This document shows, one piece after another, positions 49,967 to 60,140 of a DNA stretch of 64,000 nucleotides (positions are counted from its first letter, which is position 1; each line of letters begins with the position of its first letter). A program made the translations under genes and the position numbers. The notes beneath the pieces were generated by a model that saw only the letters and a list, made by a program, of their open reading frames with translations, did no database searches and had not been told where the DNA came from. This DNA comes from JAJDIA01 sp031555735. Its GTDB lineage: Bacteria; Bacteroidota; Bacteroidia; Bacteroidales; Tannerellaceae. The stretch spans positions 39,924-103,923 of the forward strand of contig JAVBUE010000016.1 of assembly GCA_031555735.1 (NCBI GenBank), given 5' to 3'.

Positions 49967-52900
49967 ATGAATGCCTTACAATTTAATTACAAACGCTTTA
50001 GATTCAACGTTGTGTTTTTGCTGGTTCTACTCGCGGCAAGCGTGGGAACCTTGTTCGCGCAACAGGATGTGACGGTGAGTGGTACGGTTTCCGACGCCAA
50101 AGGGGAAACCCTGCCGGGTGTGAACGTGGTCGTGAAAGGAACGGGAACCGGTACGGTGACCGATTTCGACGGGAAGTTCAGCCTGCCTGTGCCCAACCGT
50201 TCGGCTGTGTTGCAATTCTCTTACATCGGTTTTACCCCGCTCGAAGTAGCGGTGGGTACACAAACTTCATTGGCCATCGTGCTGCAGGAAGATTCCAAAC
50301 TGATCGACGAAGTGGTGGTTGTCGGATACGGTACGCAGAAGAAGATCAACCTGACCGGATCGGTTGAAAGCCTGGAAGGCAAACGCCTCTCGGCACAACC
50401 GGTAGCACAGGCATCCCAGGCATTGATGGGGCTGGCTCCCGGGCTGACGGTGATCCAGGAAAGCGGACAGCCGGGGCTCGATGAGGCCAAGCTGCGCATC
50501 CGCGGCCTGGGATCGATCAGCGCCTCCAACGATCCGCTGATCCTGATCGACGGTGTGGAAGGAAGCCTCAGCAGTTTGGACATGGGAGATATCGAAAACA
50601 TCTCCGTCCTGAAAGATGCCTCCTCGGCAGCTATCTATGGCGCACGCGCGTCGAACGGTGTGATCCTGGTCACCACCAAACGGGCCAAAGAGGGCGATGT
50701 GACGGTCAACTACCGGAACTACCTCGGCTTCCAGAGCCCTACCAACCTGCCCAAATACCTCGGCGCGTTGGATTACCTGAAGTATTCGGGAGCCGAACAG
50801 GCGTATATCGACAATTACCGGTCGAATATGGGCACGAATCCTGACCGTTATCCCGATACCGACTGGGTGGACCTGCTGTTCAGCGAAAGCGGATTCCAGC
50901 AATACCACAACGTGAACGTGAGCGGCGGATCGGATAAAGCCAAAGTCAGCGCCTCGCTCGGTTTTACCGACCAGAACGGTAATGTCAAGGGGTTCGGTTA
51001 CAAACGTTACAACGGCCGCCTCAATTCCGACCTGAAACTGTCCAAAATGGTCGATATGAACTTCGACCTCCATTTCAACCGGGCGGAGCAGGATGCGTCT
51101 GTATATAACCTCGTGTATGTGATGCAGGACGCGTTCCGTCTGCCTCCCGTCTATCCCTACCGTTATTCGGACGGATCCTGGGCGGACGGTTTTTCGGGGG
51201 GTAACCCGATATCGAGGGTGAACGCCGGGGGATATAACGACCGGAACACCAACTCGTTCAAGGGTATTCTGAAGGTCAACATACGGCCGGTGGAAGGGCT
51301 GGTCCTCTCCGCCATGTACGCCCCTTCGTACGAGGACATATACGATAAGTACATGTCGAAAACCTTCGAGCAGGTGATCGACCCCGATGCCGGATCCATC
51401 CGCAAGGTGAACGATCCCAACCAGTTCAAGCAAACAAACAGCCGCCCTTTCACGCAGAGCTTCAACGCGGTGGCGAACTATACAAAGACGATCGGCGCCC
51501 ACGATTTCGGCGCGCTGGCAGGGTATGAGTTTGTGATCTATGAATACGAGCAGTTCATGTCGGGACGCCAGGGCTATGTCCTGCAGCAATACGAAGTGAT
51601 CGACGCCGGTTCGGCCGAGTTGGATTTCAACTCCGGAACGGCTACGCATACCGGCCTGGTGTCTTATTTCGGACGTATCAATTACGGGTATAAGAACCGC
51701 TACCTCTTCGAAGCCAATATCCGGCGCGATGCCTCTTCCCGCTTCAACGCCTCCAACAGGGTAGGGGTGTTCCCCTCTTTCTCCTTCGGCTGGCGCTTGT
51801 CTGAAGAAGCGTTTATGAAAAAGCTGCCTTTTATCTCCAACCTCAAGCTGCGCGCATCATGGGGTGCGCTGGGTAACCAGTATATCGCCCAGGAGTCGGC
51901 CTACGTCTCTTCTTCCGACATCAACTCCATCAACGCCTATTTCCCGTATGCTGCCTCTATCCGCTTGGGTAATTCCAATTACATGCTGGGCAACAAGATC
52001 GTGACCGGCGCTACCCAGGAAATCATGGCGAACAAGGATGTGAAATGGGAGACGACGGAAGTGACTAACTTCGGGATCGACGCCGGGGTGTTCAATCAAC
52101 GGCTGTCTTTCAATTTCGATTATTATATCCGCCATACCAAGGATATCCTGCTGAATATCCCCGTGCCGGCGGTGATCGGCCTTAAGTCGCCCATGCAGAA
52201 CGTGGGAGATGTGGAAAACAAAGGATGGGACCTCAGCCTGAACTGGCAGGACAAGGTGGGCGAAGTAGCCTATGGCGTACGCTTCAACCTCTCCGACGTG
52301 AAGAACGAGGTGACCGACCTGAACGGCGCCAAGAGCATCATCAACGGCAATATGATCTCACCCCTGGGCTCTTCCATCGGGCAGATCTACGGGTTTGAAA
52401 CCGTTGGTGTCTTCCAGACAGACGAAGAGGCCGCCGCCGCCCCTGCGCAGTACGGCGCCCTCAAAGCCGGTAACCTGCAGTACAGGGACCAGTTGACGGT
52501 GGATACGAACAACGACGGTATCGCTGACGCCACCGATGGGAAGATCAATGCCGACGACTGGGTGCCGATCGGTAACCCGTTCCCCCGGATGACCTACGGC
52601 GCCGATGTGAACGCCTCATGGAAAGGGTTCGACGCTTCCGTCGCCTTCCAGGGCGTGGGCAAACGCGATGTGTTCCTGACGGGCGACATGGTGCTTCCGC
52701 TGTACAACGCCGGTAAGATCCAGGAATGGCATACCCGCGAATGTTGGACGCCCGAACGTCCGGATGCCCGTTTCCCGAAACTGGCTCCTACCAGCGTGGG
52801 GGGTAACGACAACCAGGTGAGCAGTACCTGGGTGTTCGATGGCTCGTACCTGCGTATCCGTAACATCACCTTCGGCTATACCTTCCCCAAGCAGTGGCTG

Positions 52901-53065
52901 GAAAAGGCGTATGTGAAAAACCTGCGGGTGTATCTCTCCGGCCAGAACCTGTTTACCTTCGATAACCTCCCCGAAGGGATCGATCCGCTGGTGCCCAATG
53001 GCAGCGCCGGAGCAACCTATCCGGTTACGAAGAACTATTCGTTCGGTCTTGAATTGTCGTTTTAA
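49967..53065 (+). CDS. susC-like: SusC/RagA-type TonB-dependent outer-membrane transporter
   Basis: The protein has 1032 residues. A signal peptide is followed by a CarboxypepD_reg-like domain (VTVSGTVSDAKGETLPGVNVVVKGTGTGTVTDFDGKF), TonB-box region VVVGYGTQKKINLTGSVE, plug (LRIRGLGSISASNDPLILIDG; ISVLKDASSAAIYGARASNGVILVTTK) and a 22-strand barrel ending FGLELSF. It imports oligosaccharide captured with the SusD partner encoded 17 bases downstream. The plug and barrel look complete. Confidence 0.95.
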   Translation: MNALQFNYKRFRFNVVFLLVLLAASVGTLFAQQDVTVSGTVSDAKGETLPGVNVVVKGTGTGTVTDFDGKFSLPVPNRSAVLQFSYIGFTPLEVAVGTQTSLAIVLQEDSKLIDEVVVVGYGTQKKINLTGSVESLEGKRLSAQPVAQASQALMGLAPGLTVIQESGQPGLDEAKLRIRGLGSISASNDPLILIDGVEGSLSSLDMGDIENISVLKDASSAAIYGARASNGVILVTTKRAKEGDVTVNYRNYLGFQSPTNLPKYLGALDYLKYSGAEQAYIDNYRSNMGTNPDRYPDTDWVDLLFSESGFQQYHNVNVSGGSDKAKVSASLGFTDQNGNVKGFGYKRYNGRLNSDLKLSKMVDMNFDLHFNRAEQDASVYNLVYVMQDAFRLPPVYPYRYSDGSWADGFSGGNPISRVNAGGYNDRNTNSFKGILKVNIRPVEGLVLSAMYAPSYEDIYDKYMSKTFEQVIDPDAGSIRKVNDPNQFKQTNSRPFTQSFNAVANYTKTIGAHDFGALAGYEFVIYEYEQFMSGRQGYVLQQYEVIDAGSAELDFNSGTATHTGLVSYFGRINYGYKNRYLFEANIRRDASSRFNASNRVGVFPSFSFGWRLSEEAFMKKLPFISNLKLRASWGALGNQYIAQESAYVSSSDINSINAYFPYAASIRLGNSNYMLGNKIVTGATQEIMANKDVKWETTEVTNFGIDAGVFNQRLSFNFDYYIRHTKDILLNIPVPAVIGLKSPMQNVGDVENKGWDLSLNWQDKVGEVAYGVRFNLSDVKNEVTDLNGAKSIINGNMISPLGSSIGQIYGFETVGVFQTDEEAAAAPAQYGALKAGNLQYRDQLTVDTNNDGIADATDGKINADDWVPIGNPFPRMTYGADVNASWKGFDASVAFQGVGKRDVFLTGDMVLPLYNAGKIQEWHTRECWTPERPDARFPKLAPTSVGGNDNQVSSTWVFDGSYLRIRNITFGYTFPKQWLEKAYVKNLRVYLSGQNLFTFDNLPEGIDPLVPNGSAGATYPVTKNYSFGLELSF

Positions 53066-53082
53066 TCATAAATTAGTACAAG

Positions 53083-54819
53083 ATGAAAACATATTATATT
53101 TTGATCGTTACCCTGTTGATGGGATTCGTTTCCTGCGAAGACCAGATCCTGAACATCTCCTCCCTGTCCGAGCCGGTGGATGAAACGTTCTACAACAACG
53201 AGCAGGAGATGGAAATGGCCCTGGCTGCCGTCTATAATTCCATCGATATCATCGACCCGTCGGGCTATCAGGTGCCGATGATCATGTCGTTCGACAACGC
53301 GGCTTCCGATATCGGCGTCGCCCGCCTGGTGGGGGGCAACCTCAACCTCCTCGGTACGGGAACGCAGAGCGCCAACACCTTCAGTGGCATCTATGCCGGC
53401 TATTATACGGGGATCGCCCGCGCCAACGCGCTGCTCACCTCGATGGAGAAAGCGAAAAGCGTGGTTACCCCCAAACGCTACGATGAGATCCGGGCGCAGG
53501 CCATGACGCTCCGCGCGTATCATTATATGTTCCTGACGGAGCTGTTCGGCGATGTGCCCTATCTGGACAAGGTGCCCAAGACACCTGCCGAAGGCGCCAT
53601 TCCCCGTACGTCCAAGGCGGAGATCGTGGATCACCTGATGAGCGACCTGAATGAAGCCGCTACCCTGTTGCCCAATAAATGGGAGGGCGACAACGACGGC
53701 CGTGTATCCAAAGGTTTCGCCTTAGGTCTGCGGGCACGTATCGCACTGTACAACGGGCGGTACGACGAGGCGGCGACTTCCGCCAAAGCCATCATCGACA
53801 ACGAGGCGGCTTACGGATACAAGCTCCACCCCAACTACCAGGAACTGTTCCAGACGGCGGGACAATCCACGGCGGAGAATATGCTGAAACTGCCCAGCGC
53901 GCAAGGGTATAAGACGAAGGCGTATTCGTCGGTACAGGGTTCGCGTAACCTCGGCGGATCTACGGTGACCGCCCCCACGCAGTCGCTGGTCGATTCTTAT
54001 GAGGCGATCGACGGGAAGCCCATCGACGAGTCGGCGGTATATGATCCCAAACGTCCCTTCGAAAACCGCGACCCACGCCTGAAAGCGTCGATCGTGACGC
54101 CACAGAGCGCCTGGGCGGGACTGATTTTCGAAAGCCATCCCGACAGCCTGAAGGTGCTGACTACCGCCGGTGCGGTGTATGGCAACAACAACGACTCACG
54201 GGGTGTGATCTGGGCGGCCGCTTTCTGCGGATACCTCTGGAAGAAATACACCGTCGAAGAGATCCAGGTGAAGAAACAGGCCTGGGATGAGATCGACTTC
54301 TTCCTCATGCGGTATGCCGAAGTGTTGCTGACCTATGCCGAAGCGAAGGTCATGGCGAACCAGATAGACAACAGCGTGCTGACGGCGATCAACCGCATCC
54401 GTGCCCGTGCCTACGGTGTGGATGTGTCGGCCACGGACAAATACCCCGCTATCACCTCCCTCGACAAAGCCGAACTGACGAAAGTGATCCGCCGCGAGCG
54501 GAAAGTGGAACTGGCCAATGAAGGCTTCCGCCTGTTTGATATCCGCCGGTGGCGCATTGCCGAAAAGGTGATGCCGGTGCCGATGTACGGACGTATCCTC
54601 GATCCTTCGAAGGCTACCGGCGTACCGCAGATCGACGACGACTGCTTCGTCTCCTACGCGGGCATCGAAAGCCAGTATGACCTGAATACCGACACGCGAT
54701 TTGTGAACGCTTTCCGCATCTTCAATCCGCAAAGGGATTACCTTTGCCCGATACCGCAGACGGAGATCGATACCTACAAGCGGTATGGGGTAGTATTAAC
54801 CCAGAATCCGCAGTATTAA
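53083..54819 (+). CDS. susD-like: SusD/RagB-type glycan-binding lipoprotein
   Basis: The protein has 578 residues. Lipobox FVSCED then helical TPR-like regions: ALAAVYNSIDIIDPSGY, YYTGIARANALLTSMEKAK, IRAQAMTLRAYHYMFLTELFGDVPYLDKVPKTP, and the C-terminal RRERKVELANEGFRLFDIRRWRIAEKV, all SusD landmarks. It lies on the cell surface as lid of the SusC channel and binds the glycan. Directly downstream of the SusC gene. Confidence 0.95.
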   Translation: MKTYYILIVTLLMGFVSCEDQILNISSLSEPVDETFYNNEQEMEMALAAVYNSIDIIDPSGYQVPMIMSFDNAASDIGVARLVGGNLNLLGTGTQSANTFSGIYAGYYTGIARANALLTSMEKAKSVVTPKRYDEIRAQAMTLRAYHYMFLTELFGDVPYLDKVPKTPAEGAIPRTSKAEIVDHLMSDLNEAATLLPNKWEGDNDGRVSKGFALGLRARIALYNGRYDEAATSAKAIIDNEAAYGYKLHPNYQELFQTAGQSTAENMLKLPSAQGYKTKAYSSVQGSRNLGGSTVTAPTQSLVDSYEAIDGKPIDESAVYDPKRPFENRDPRLKASIVTPQSAWAGLIFESHPDSLKVLTTAGAVYGNNNDSRGVIWAAAFCGYLWKKYTVEEIQVKKQAWDEIDFFLMRYAEVLLTYAEAKVMANQIDNSVLTAINRIRARAYGVDVSATDKYPAITSLDKAELTKVIRRERKVELANEGFRLFDIRRWRIAEKVMPVPMYGRILDPSKATGVPQIDDDCFVSYAGIESQYDLNTDTRFVNAFRIFNPQRDYLCPIPQTEIDTYKRYGVVLTQNPQY

Positions 54820-54834
54820 TCCAACAAAACAGCC

Positions 54835-57507
54835 ATGAGATCCATCGTTATGTGGTGCCTGCTGGCGACGCTTCTTTTCCAGGCGGGCGCGGCGGCACAG
54901 ACTAAGGAGCAAGGGGAACGGCATCGTCCGGTGTCCGAGCGGCAGGAGTTCCACCGCCGCTCGGGATTGGACAACCTGTTCCATCGGATAGAGACATCCC
55001 GCATCGTGCGTATCGCCTACCTGGGCGGGAGCATCACCGAAGCGGGAGGGGGATGGCGTGATCTGACGTTCAACTGGTTCAGGCTGAACTATCCGAAGAC
55101 CGTGTTCACCCAGATCAGCGCCGGGATAGGCGGCACCGGTTCAGACCTTGGCGCGTTCAGGGTGGAAGAGGAGGTGCTGAAGGAGAAGCCCGACCTGCTC
55201 TTTGTGGAGTTTGCCGTCAACGACGCTGCCCGCTCGCCCGAAGACATCATCCGCTCGATGGAAGGGATCATACGCAAGACACGCCGGAGCAATCCGCTTA
55301 CCGATATCTGCTTTGTCTATACCATTGCCGAGGCGCAGTGCAACCTCCTGCTTGAAGGGAGGTTGCACCCCGCCGTGGTGGCGATGGAACAGGTGGCCGA
55401 CCGCTATGGCATCCCGTCTATCCACATGGGTATCCGGGTGGCTCATCTGTTGAAGGAAGGGAAACTGGTGTTTGCCGCGCCGGCAGATCGAAACGATTCA
55501 GTCATCGTATTCACCCAGGACAAGGTGCATCCGCTGTCCGAATCAGGCCATCCGTTGTATGCCGCCGTGGTGGCGAAGTATCTGGAGAAGATGCGGAACA
55601 ACCGGAAAGCTGCCGCCCATCCGTTGCCGTCGCCCCTGACGGCCGATAACTGGGAGCATGCCCGGATGATCGGACTCGGGGAAATCAGCCGGGTGGGGGA
55701 ATGGAACGAAGTACCGGCCGACCATCCGACATTCAGAAGTTTCATCCAGCGCCTGCCGGGTATCTGGAAGGGTACGCCCGGCAGCCGTCTGACGTTCCGC
55801 TTCAGGGGTACCACTCTGGGGCTCTATGACGTGATGGGACCGGGCACGGGATCGCTCAAGGTGACGGTGGATGGCAACGAGCTGGAGGTGCCCCGTTTCG
55901 ACAGGTATTGCACGTATTGGCGACTGGCGAACAGGGTACTGTTCGACCGGTTGGAAGATACGGAACATGAGGTGGTGATCGAAGTGACCGACACCCGCCT
56001 CGACAAACCCACTATCCTCACCGAGGCCAACCTCGACAAGTACCGGAAGAACCCGGGCGACTATACGGAAACGAATGTGTATATCGGCCGTCTCCTGCTG
56101 GTGGGCGAATTGTTGCCGGGAGGGGATCGGCAACCGGAGAAACGGTTGTCGATCCTGGGGCTGGGTGATTCGATCACCGAAGGGAGTGATTTTTTCCACT
56201 GTTACCTCTACCCCCTCTGGGAGAAGCTGCTGGCGGGGGGATACGAGGTGGATTTTGTCGGTCCGCGGGAAAGTAAATGCCGCATCGGCACGCTGAAGCA
56301 TGCGGGGTTCGGGGGTAAGCACGCCGAATTCCTGGATGCCGCCATTGATACGTTGTACCGCAACCATCCGGCGGATATCGTCCTGCTCCATACCGGCCAC
56401 AACCATTTCGATACGGAAAATCCGGTGGCGGGCATCGTGGCGGCGCAGGAATCGATCATCCGGAAGATAAAGGCGATCCGTCCGGAGGCGAAAATCCTGG
56501 TGGCGCAGGTCATCACCAGCGGCAAGCTGCCGAAGTATTCCTATATCCCGGCGTTGAACACCGCTCTGGCGCAGATGGTGGGCCGCATCGGCAGCGCGGA
56601 TGTGGTGCTGGTGGATCAGGCTTCGGGATTCGACTGGGAAACGGAGACCATTCACGACAAGGTGCATCCCAATGCCGCAGGCGCCGAACAGATGGCTTCG
56701 GTATGGTATGACGCGATCCATAAACTTGTTCCGCCGTCGGTTTCTCCCTATCATCCCGAACGGCTGACGTATAAAGAAACAGACAGCCTCCGCCTGCAAC
56801 TCCACCTGTTCCGTCCGGAGGGGATGGGGGTGAAGGCGGAGAAGCGGCCGGCCATCGTTTTCTTCTTCGGTGGCGGATGGCAACTGGGCACGCCCCTGCA
56901 GTTTTACCGCGAGTGTGCGTATTACGCGGCGAAAGGAATGGTGGCGGTGACGGTGGATTACCGGATCTCCTGGTTGGATCACACCACCCCTTTCGACGCT
57001 TTTGAAGATGCCAAAGACGCCCTGCGCTGGTTGCGCACCCATGCGGCGGACTGCGGCATCGATCCGGACCGCATCGCCGTGGCCGGCGCGTCGGCCGGAG
57101 GGCAGTTGGCTGCCGCCCTCGGCGTGATCGGTACGGAGAAGGAAGAAGGCAAAGCATACCAACCCAACCTCATGCTCCTCTACTACCCGGTGGTGGATAA
57201 TAGCGATACCGGCTACGGCACGCCGGAAATGAAACGACGTTATACCGAGATATCTCCCCTCCATCGCCTGCATGCCGGGGTGCCGCCTTCCCTGTTCCTG
57301 CTGGGCGACAAAGATCCGATCATCCCCGTGTCAACCGCCCGGGCGTTTAAGCAGCGCTGTGATGCCGTGGGGGTGGCTTGCGAGGTGCATATCCTCGAAG
57401 GCGCCGGGCATCCCCTGTTCTTATACCGGGAACCGTTGACACCGGTGTTCAATACCGTCCGGAAGCTGTCGGATGTGTTCCTGCAGGAGCATGGTTATAT
57501 CCGCTGA
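54835..57507 (+). CDS. three-domain esterase: SGNH + beta-sandwich + SGNH + alpha/beta hydrolase
   Basis: The protein has 890 residues with a signal peptide (cleavage after GAAAQ). Three separate hydrolase domains appear to be complete. SGNH-1: Ser66 in LGGSITEAGGG, Asn129 in FAVNDAA, His232 in DKVHPL. A beta-sandwich of the acetylxylan-esterase CBM type covers about 270-425. SGNH-2: Ser446 in GLGDSITEG, Asn523 in HTGHNHF, His611 in DKVHPN. Alpha/beta hydrolase: FFGGGWQLG oxyanion hole, Ser753 in GASAGG, Asp827 in GDKDPIIP, His859 in GAGHPLF. It should remove acetyl or other ester groups from the glycan in the periplasm or at the surface. Fusion of two different SGNH units and an alpha/beta hydrolase in one chain is unusual. 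Confidence 0.85.
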   Translation: MRSIVMWCLLATLLFQAGAAAQTKEQGERHRPVSERQEFHRRSGLDNLFHRIETSRIVRIAYLGGSITEAGGGWRDLTFNWFRLNYPKTVFTQISAGIGGTGSDLGAFRVEEEVLKEKPDLLFVEFAVNDAARSPEDIIRSMEGIIRKTRRSNPLTDICFVYTIAEAQCNLLLEGRLHPAVVAMEQVADRYGIPSIHMGIRVAHLLKEGKLVFAAPADRNDSVIVFTQDKVHPLSESGHPLYAAVVAKYLEKMRNNRKAAAHPLPSPLTADNWEHARMIGLGEISRVGEWNEVPADHPTFRSFIQRLPGIWKGTPGSRLTFRFRGTTLGLYDVMGPGTGSLKVTVDGNELEVPRFDRYCTYWRLANRVLFDRLEDTEHEVVIEVTDTRLDKPTILTEANLDKYRKNPGDYTETNVYIGRLLLVGELLPGGDRQPEKRLSILGLGDSITEGSDFFHCYLYPLWEKLLAGGYEVDFVGPRESKCRIGTLKHAGFGGKHAEFLDAAIDTLYRNHPADIVLLHTGHNHFDTENPVAGIVAAQESIIRKIKAIRPEAKILVAQVITSGKLPKYSYIPALNTALAQMVGRIGSADVVLVDQASGFDWETETIHDKVHPNAAGAEQMASVWYDAIHKLVPPSVSPYHPERLTYKETDSLRLQLHLFRPEGMGVKAEKRPAIVFFFGGGWQLGTPLQFYRECAYYAAKGMVAVTVDYRISWLDHTTPFDAFEDAKDALRWLRTHAADCGIDPDRIAVAGASAGGQLAAALGVIGTEKEEGKAYQPNLMLLYYPVVDNSDTGYGTPEMKRRYTEISPLHRLHAGVPPSLFLLGDKDPIIPVSTARAFKQRCDAVGVACEVHILEGAGHPLFLYREPLTPVFNTVRKLSDVFLQEHGYIR

Positions 57508-57551
57508 GAATCCTGTTGTCCGTTTATTCTTCAATCATAAAAACGAATCCC

Positions 57552-60074
57552 ATGATACGATCAATCCAAACCATACTGTTGTTGCTCCTCCTGGCGGGAT
57601 GCGGTAACCCGCTAAGCCTCGAAAACGAGCATGTGCAAATCCAATGGCAACCCTCGGATGCAGGCTTGCGTATCTCCTCCTTCCGGTTGAAAGCGGGCGA
57701 CAGATGGATACCGTGGGGTACGCCCGACGGTTGTTATACCATCTTGTACAGTGAGGAAAAACCGAACGAAGCGCCTGTCTCCGTCGTCCAGAAGCATGGC
57801 GATACGGTGGATTTCCCCGACCCATCGTTCAAGTACATCGTCAAAACGTTCCAACGGGCGGTCTCCGAAGTACCCATGAACAGGGCGGGCAAGGCAACGA
57901 CCTTTTATCCCGACGCATACAGCCGGGAGGGACAGTCGCTGGTGTTCAGGAAGACGACGGAGATAGGCAATCTGACGGCCGAATGGTCGTTCGATCCTCA
58001 GTATCCCACGGATATACGGGTGCGCCTGCGGTTTATCGCCGGCAGGGATGGCTATTACTCCCTCGCGTCGGTCACGCCGGCGACGATGAACGCCGACTCG
58101 CTGGGGTGGGGACTGGTGCCCGGTTATTTCCAGGGCAACTTCATCAATCCCGGTTTTGTGCATAGCTACGCCTATGCGCAGGGACTGCCGGAATTTCCGG
58201 TGCTCTGTCGCGAGAGTACGATCACCACGCCGGCTGCGATCCTGATGGACAAAGACAGTTGTACGCTGGCGGTAACCATCGAGCCGGGACAGGCCGCCGA
58301 CCGTTACCCCGACAACGAGAGCCGGCATGATAAAGACTGGCGGATCGCCTTGTCGCACATGAACCGCTACGCGCAGTTGGTGCCTACCGCCTATCATCCG
58401 GTGTTGGGCGAAAGCGGCTCGTTCTGCCAGAAGGGCGACACGCTCACGTTCGACTACCGTTATACCTTGCACCAGGCGGGCTGGTATCCCACCCTGAAGC
58501 ATGCCATGAACGATGTGTATCGCTTCGAAGAGTCGCTCCAACTGAAAAGCACCTCCCAATCGCTCACCGACAGGGTGCTGTCCATGCTCCGGTACCTGAG
58601 CGACGACAGTACATCTCATTGGAAGGTGGAGAACTATAAGGGTCGGAAGATCGGGGCGCAGTCGTATCTTGGCGGCGTGGCGGGAGCCGACAATGACGCG
58701 ATGAAAAACTCCGATATCGGAGCGGCATGGATGCTGGCGTCGCTGACTTCCGACAGTGCGCTGAGGAATCATCGGTTGCCCTTCATCCGGAATTTCAAGA
58801 TAGCCCAGCAGCAAGATGAACCGGGCTTTTTCCACGGCGCCCCCAAAGGACAGTATTATCTGGCGAAAAAGAAGGTGTTTGTCGAAGAGTGGGGCTCGCA
58901 TGTGGAACCCATCGGCCTGACGTATTATACGTTGCTGGATATCGGGAACATCCTCCTGTTCGAGCCTGGCGATACGGAATTGCGGAAGTTGCTGAAAGCG
59001 GGAGCCGACAGGCTGCTGGCATGGCAACGGGAGGATGGCAGTTGGCCGGTGGCTCTCAGCACGGGTACGCACGAGCCGATATTCACGGATCTGGAAGACG
59101 GGCGCCCTACTTTCTATGGATTGTATGTGTCTTACCGCGTATTGAATGATCCCGGATACCTCGAAGCGGCCAAAAGGGGAGCCGACTGGTACATCGAAAA
59201 GGCCCTGGACGGTTCCTTTATCGGCGTATGCGGGGATGTGCGTTTCGTGAACGACTTCGCCACTGCCCAGGGTGCGCAGGCATTGCTCGATATGTACGAC
59301 GTCACGAAGGATAAAAAATACCTGGATGCCGCCATACAGATCGCCCGGATATACACCGCGTCGGTGTTTACCTATCCCATACCCGACCGGAAGAAGGTGA
59401 CCCGCAAGGGAAAGGAATGGGAGGCATGGCAGATGTCTCAGGTGGGACTGGGCTTCGAACATGGGGGTACCATCGGCTCGGGGGTATTGAGCGGCCCGAT
59501 CCTGTTGGCCGGCCATGCGGGGATGTTTGTCCGCATGTTCCAACTCACGGGCGATTCGTTGTTCCTCAATATGGCGCGCGCCGCCGCCCTGGGAAGGGAT
59601 GCGTTTGTCAACGAACAGTCGCGGGTAGCGTCGTATTATTGGACGGGCTTCGACAACGGCCCGGGGCTTTTCCCGCATCATGCCTGGTGGCAGGTGGGAT
59701 GGATCATGGACTACTTAGTGGCGGAGATGGAAGCGCGCTCGGGAGGGAAGATCCGTTTCCCGCGCGGATTCGTCACACCGAAAGTGGGACCGCACCAGAC
59801 GGTCGGTTTTGCGGACGGAACGATAGACGGGCAGCCGGTAAAACTCATCCTTCCCCCGGACCTGCTCAAGATCGATAACCCGAATATCGATTACCTGATG
59901 GCGCGACCGGAAGGTGATGAAGATTGCTATCTCATCTTCCTGAACCAGCAGCAACAACCCAACAGTTTCAACTGGGAGATCGACCGTACCCTTGCCGGAC
60001 AAAAGGGCTTCCGCTTCAGGCAATATGCCGGTACCCTCGACATTGCCCCCTGGGGGATGCAGGTGCTTCAATGA
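57552..60074 (+). CDS. lipoprotein with alpha/alpha-toroid domain, unidentified glycan-active family
   Basis: The protein has 840 residues from ATG 57552, which opens a lipoprotein signal (lipobox LLAGCG); the frame upstream overlaps the esterase and is not used. Residues about 20-320 are beta-sandwich-like; residues about 350-730 contain repeated helical pairs with aromatic-rich turns (NDAMKNSDIGAAWMLASL, ADRLLAWQREDGSWPVAL, NDFATAQGAQALLDMYDVTKDKKYLDAAIQIARIY, FVNEQSRVASYYWTGFDNGPGLFPHHAWWQVGW), as in six-hairpin glycosidases and lyases. No family motif fixes the activity. Likely a surface or periplasmic hydrolase acting between the esterase and the GH92 enzyme. Confidence 0.6.
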   Translation: MIRSIQTILLLLLLAGCGNPLSLENEHVQIQWQPSDAGLRISSFRLKAGDRWIPWGTPDGCYTILYSEEKPNEAPVSVVQKHGDTVDFPDPSFKYIVKTFQRAVSEVPMNRAGKATTFYPDAYSREGQSLVFRKTTEIGNLTAEWSFDPQYPTDIRVRLRFIAGRDGYYSLASVTPATMNADSLGWGLVPGYFQGNFINPGFVHSYAYAQGLPEFPVLCRESTITTPAAILMDKDSCTLAVTIEPGQAADRYPDNESRHDKDWRIALSHMNRYAQLVPTAYHPVLGESGSFCQKGDTLTFDYRYTLHQAGWYPTLKHAMNDVYRFEESLQLKSTSQSLTDRVLSMLRYLSDDSTSHWKVENYKGRKIGAQSYLGGVAGADNDAMKNSDIGAAWMLASLTSDSALRNHRLPFIRNFKIAQQQDEPGFFHGAPKGQYYLAKKKVFVEEWGSHVEPIGLTYYTLLDIGNILLFEPGDTELRKLLKAGADRLLAWQREDGSWPVALSTGTHEPIFTDLEDGRPTFYGLYVSYRVLNDPGYLEAAKRGADWYIEKALDGSFIGVCGDVRFVNDFATAQGAQALLDMYDVTKDKKYLDAAIQIARIYTASVFTYPIPDRKKVTRKGKEWEAWQMSQVGLGFEHGGTIGSGVLSGPILLAGHAGMFVRMFQLTGDSLFLNMARAAALGRDAFVNEQSRVASYYWTGFDNGPGLFPHHAWWQVGWIMDYLVAEMEARSGGKIRFPRGFVTPKVGPHQTVGFADGTIDGQPVKLILPPDLLKIDNPNIDYLMARPEGDEDCYLIFLNQQQQPNSFNWEIDRTLAGQKGFRFRQYAGTLDIAPWGMQVLQ

Positions 60075-60089
60075 TAATGCGTTCTTCTT

Positions 60090-60120
60090 TTTGAATATTG
60101 GATTCTGATGTGTAGATTTG
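60090..60120 (+). promoter_or_regulatory. internal promoter before the GH92 gene
   Basis: TTTG (60090-60093), 19 bases, TAGATTTG (60113-60120): a full match to the Bacteroides -33/-7 promoter with correct spacing. Transcription would start near 60127, so the ATG at 60141 is the proper start. Confidence 0.7.
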
Positions 60121-60140
60121 CGGATAATAAACACATCAAT

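Noticed and set aside
50267..51649. 460-codon minus-strand frame
   Set aside because: It mirrors the SusC gene, whose domains are all clear.
57378..57551. Upstream extension of the alpha/alpha-toroid gene
   Set aside because: It overlaps the 3' end of the esterase gene; ATG 57552 opens a lipoprotein signal.
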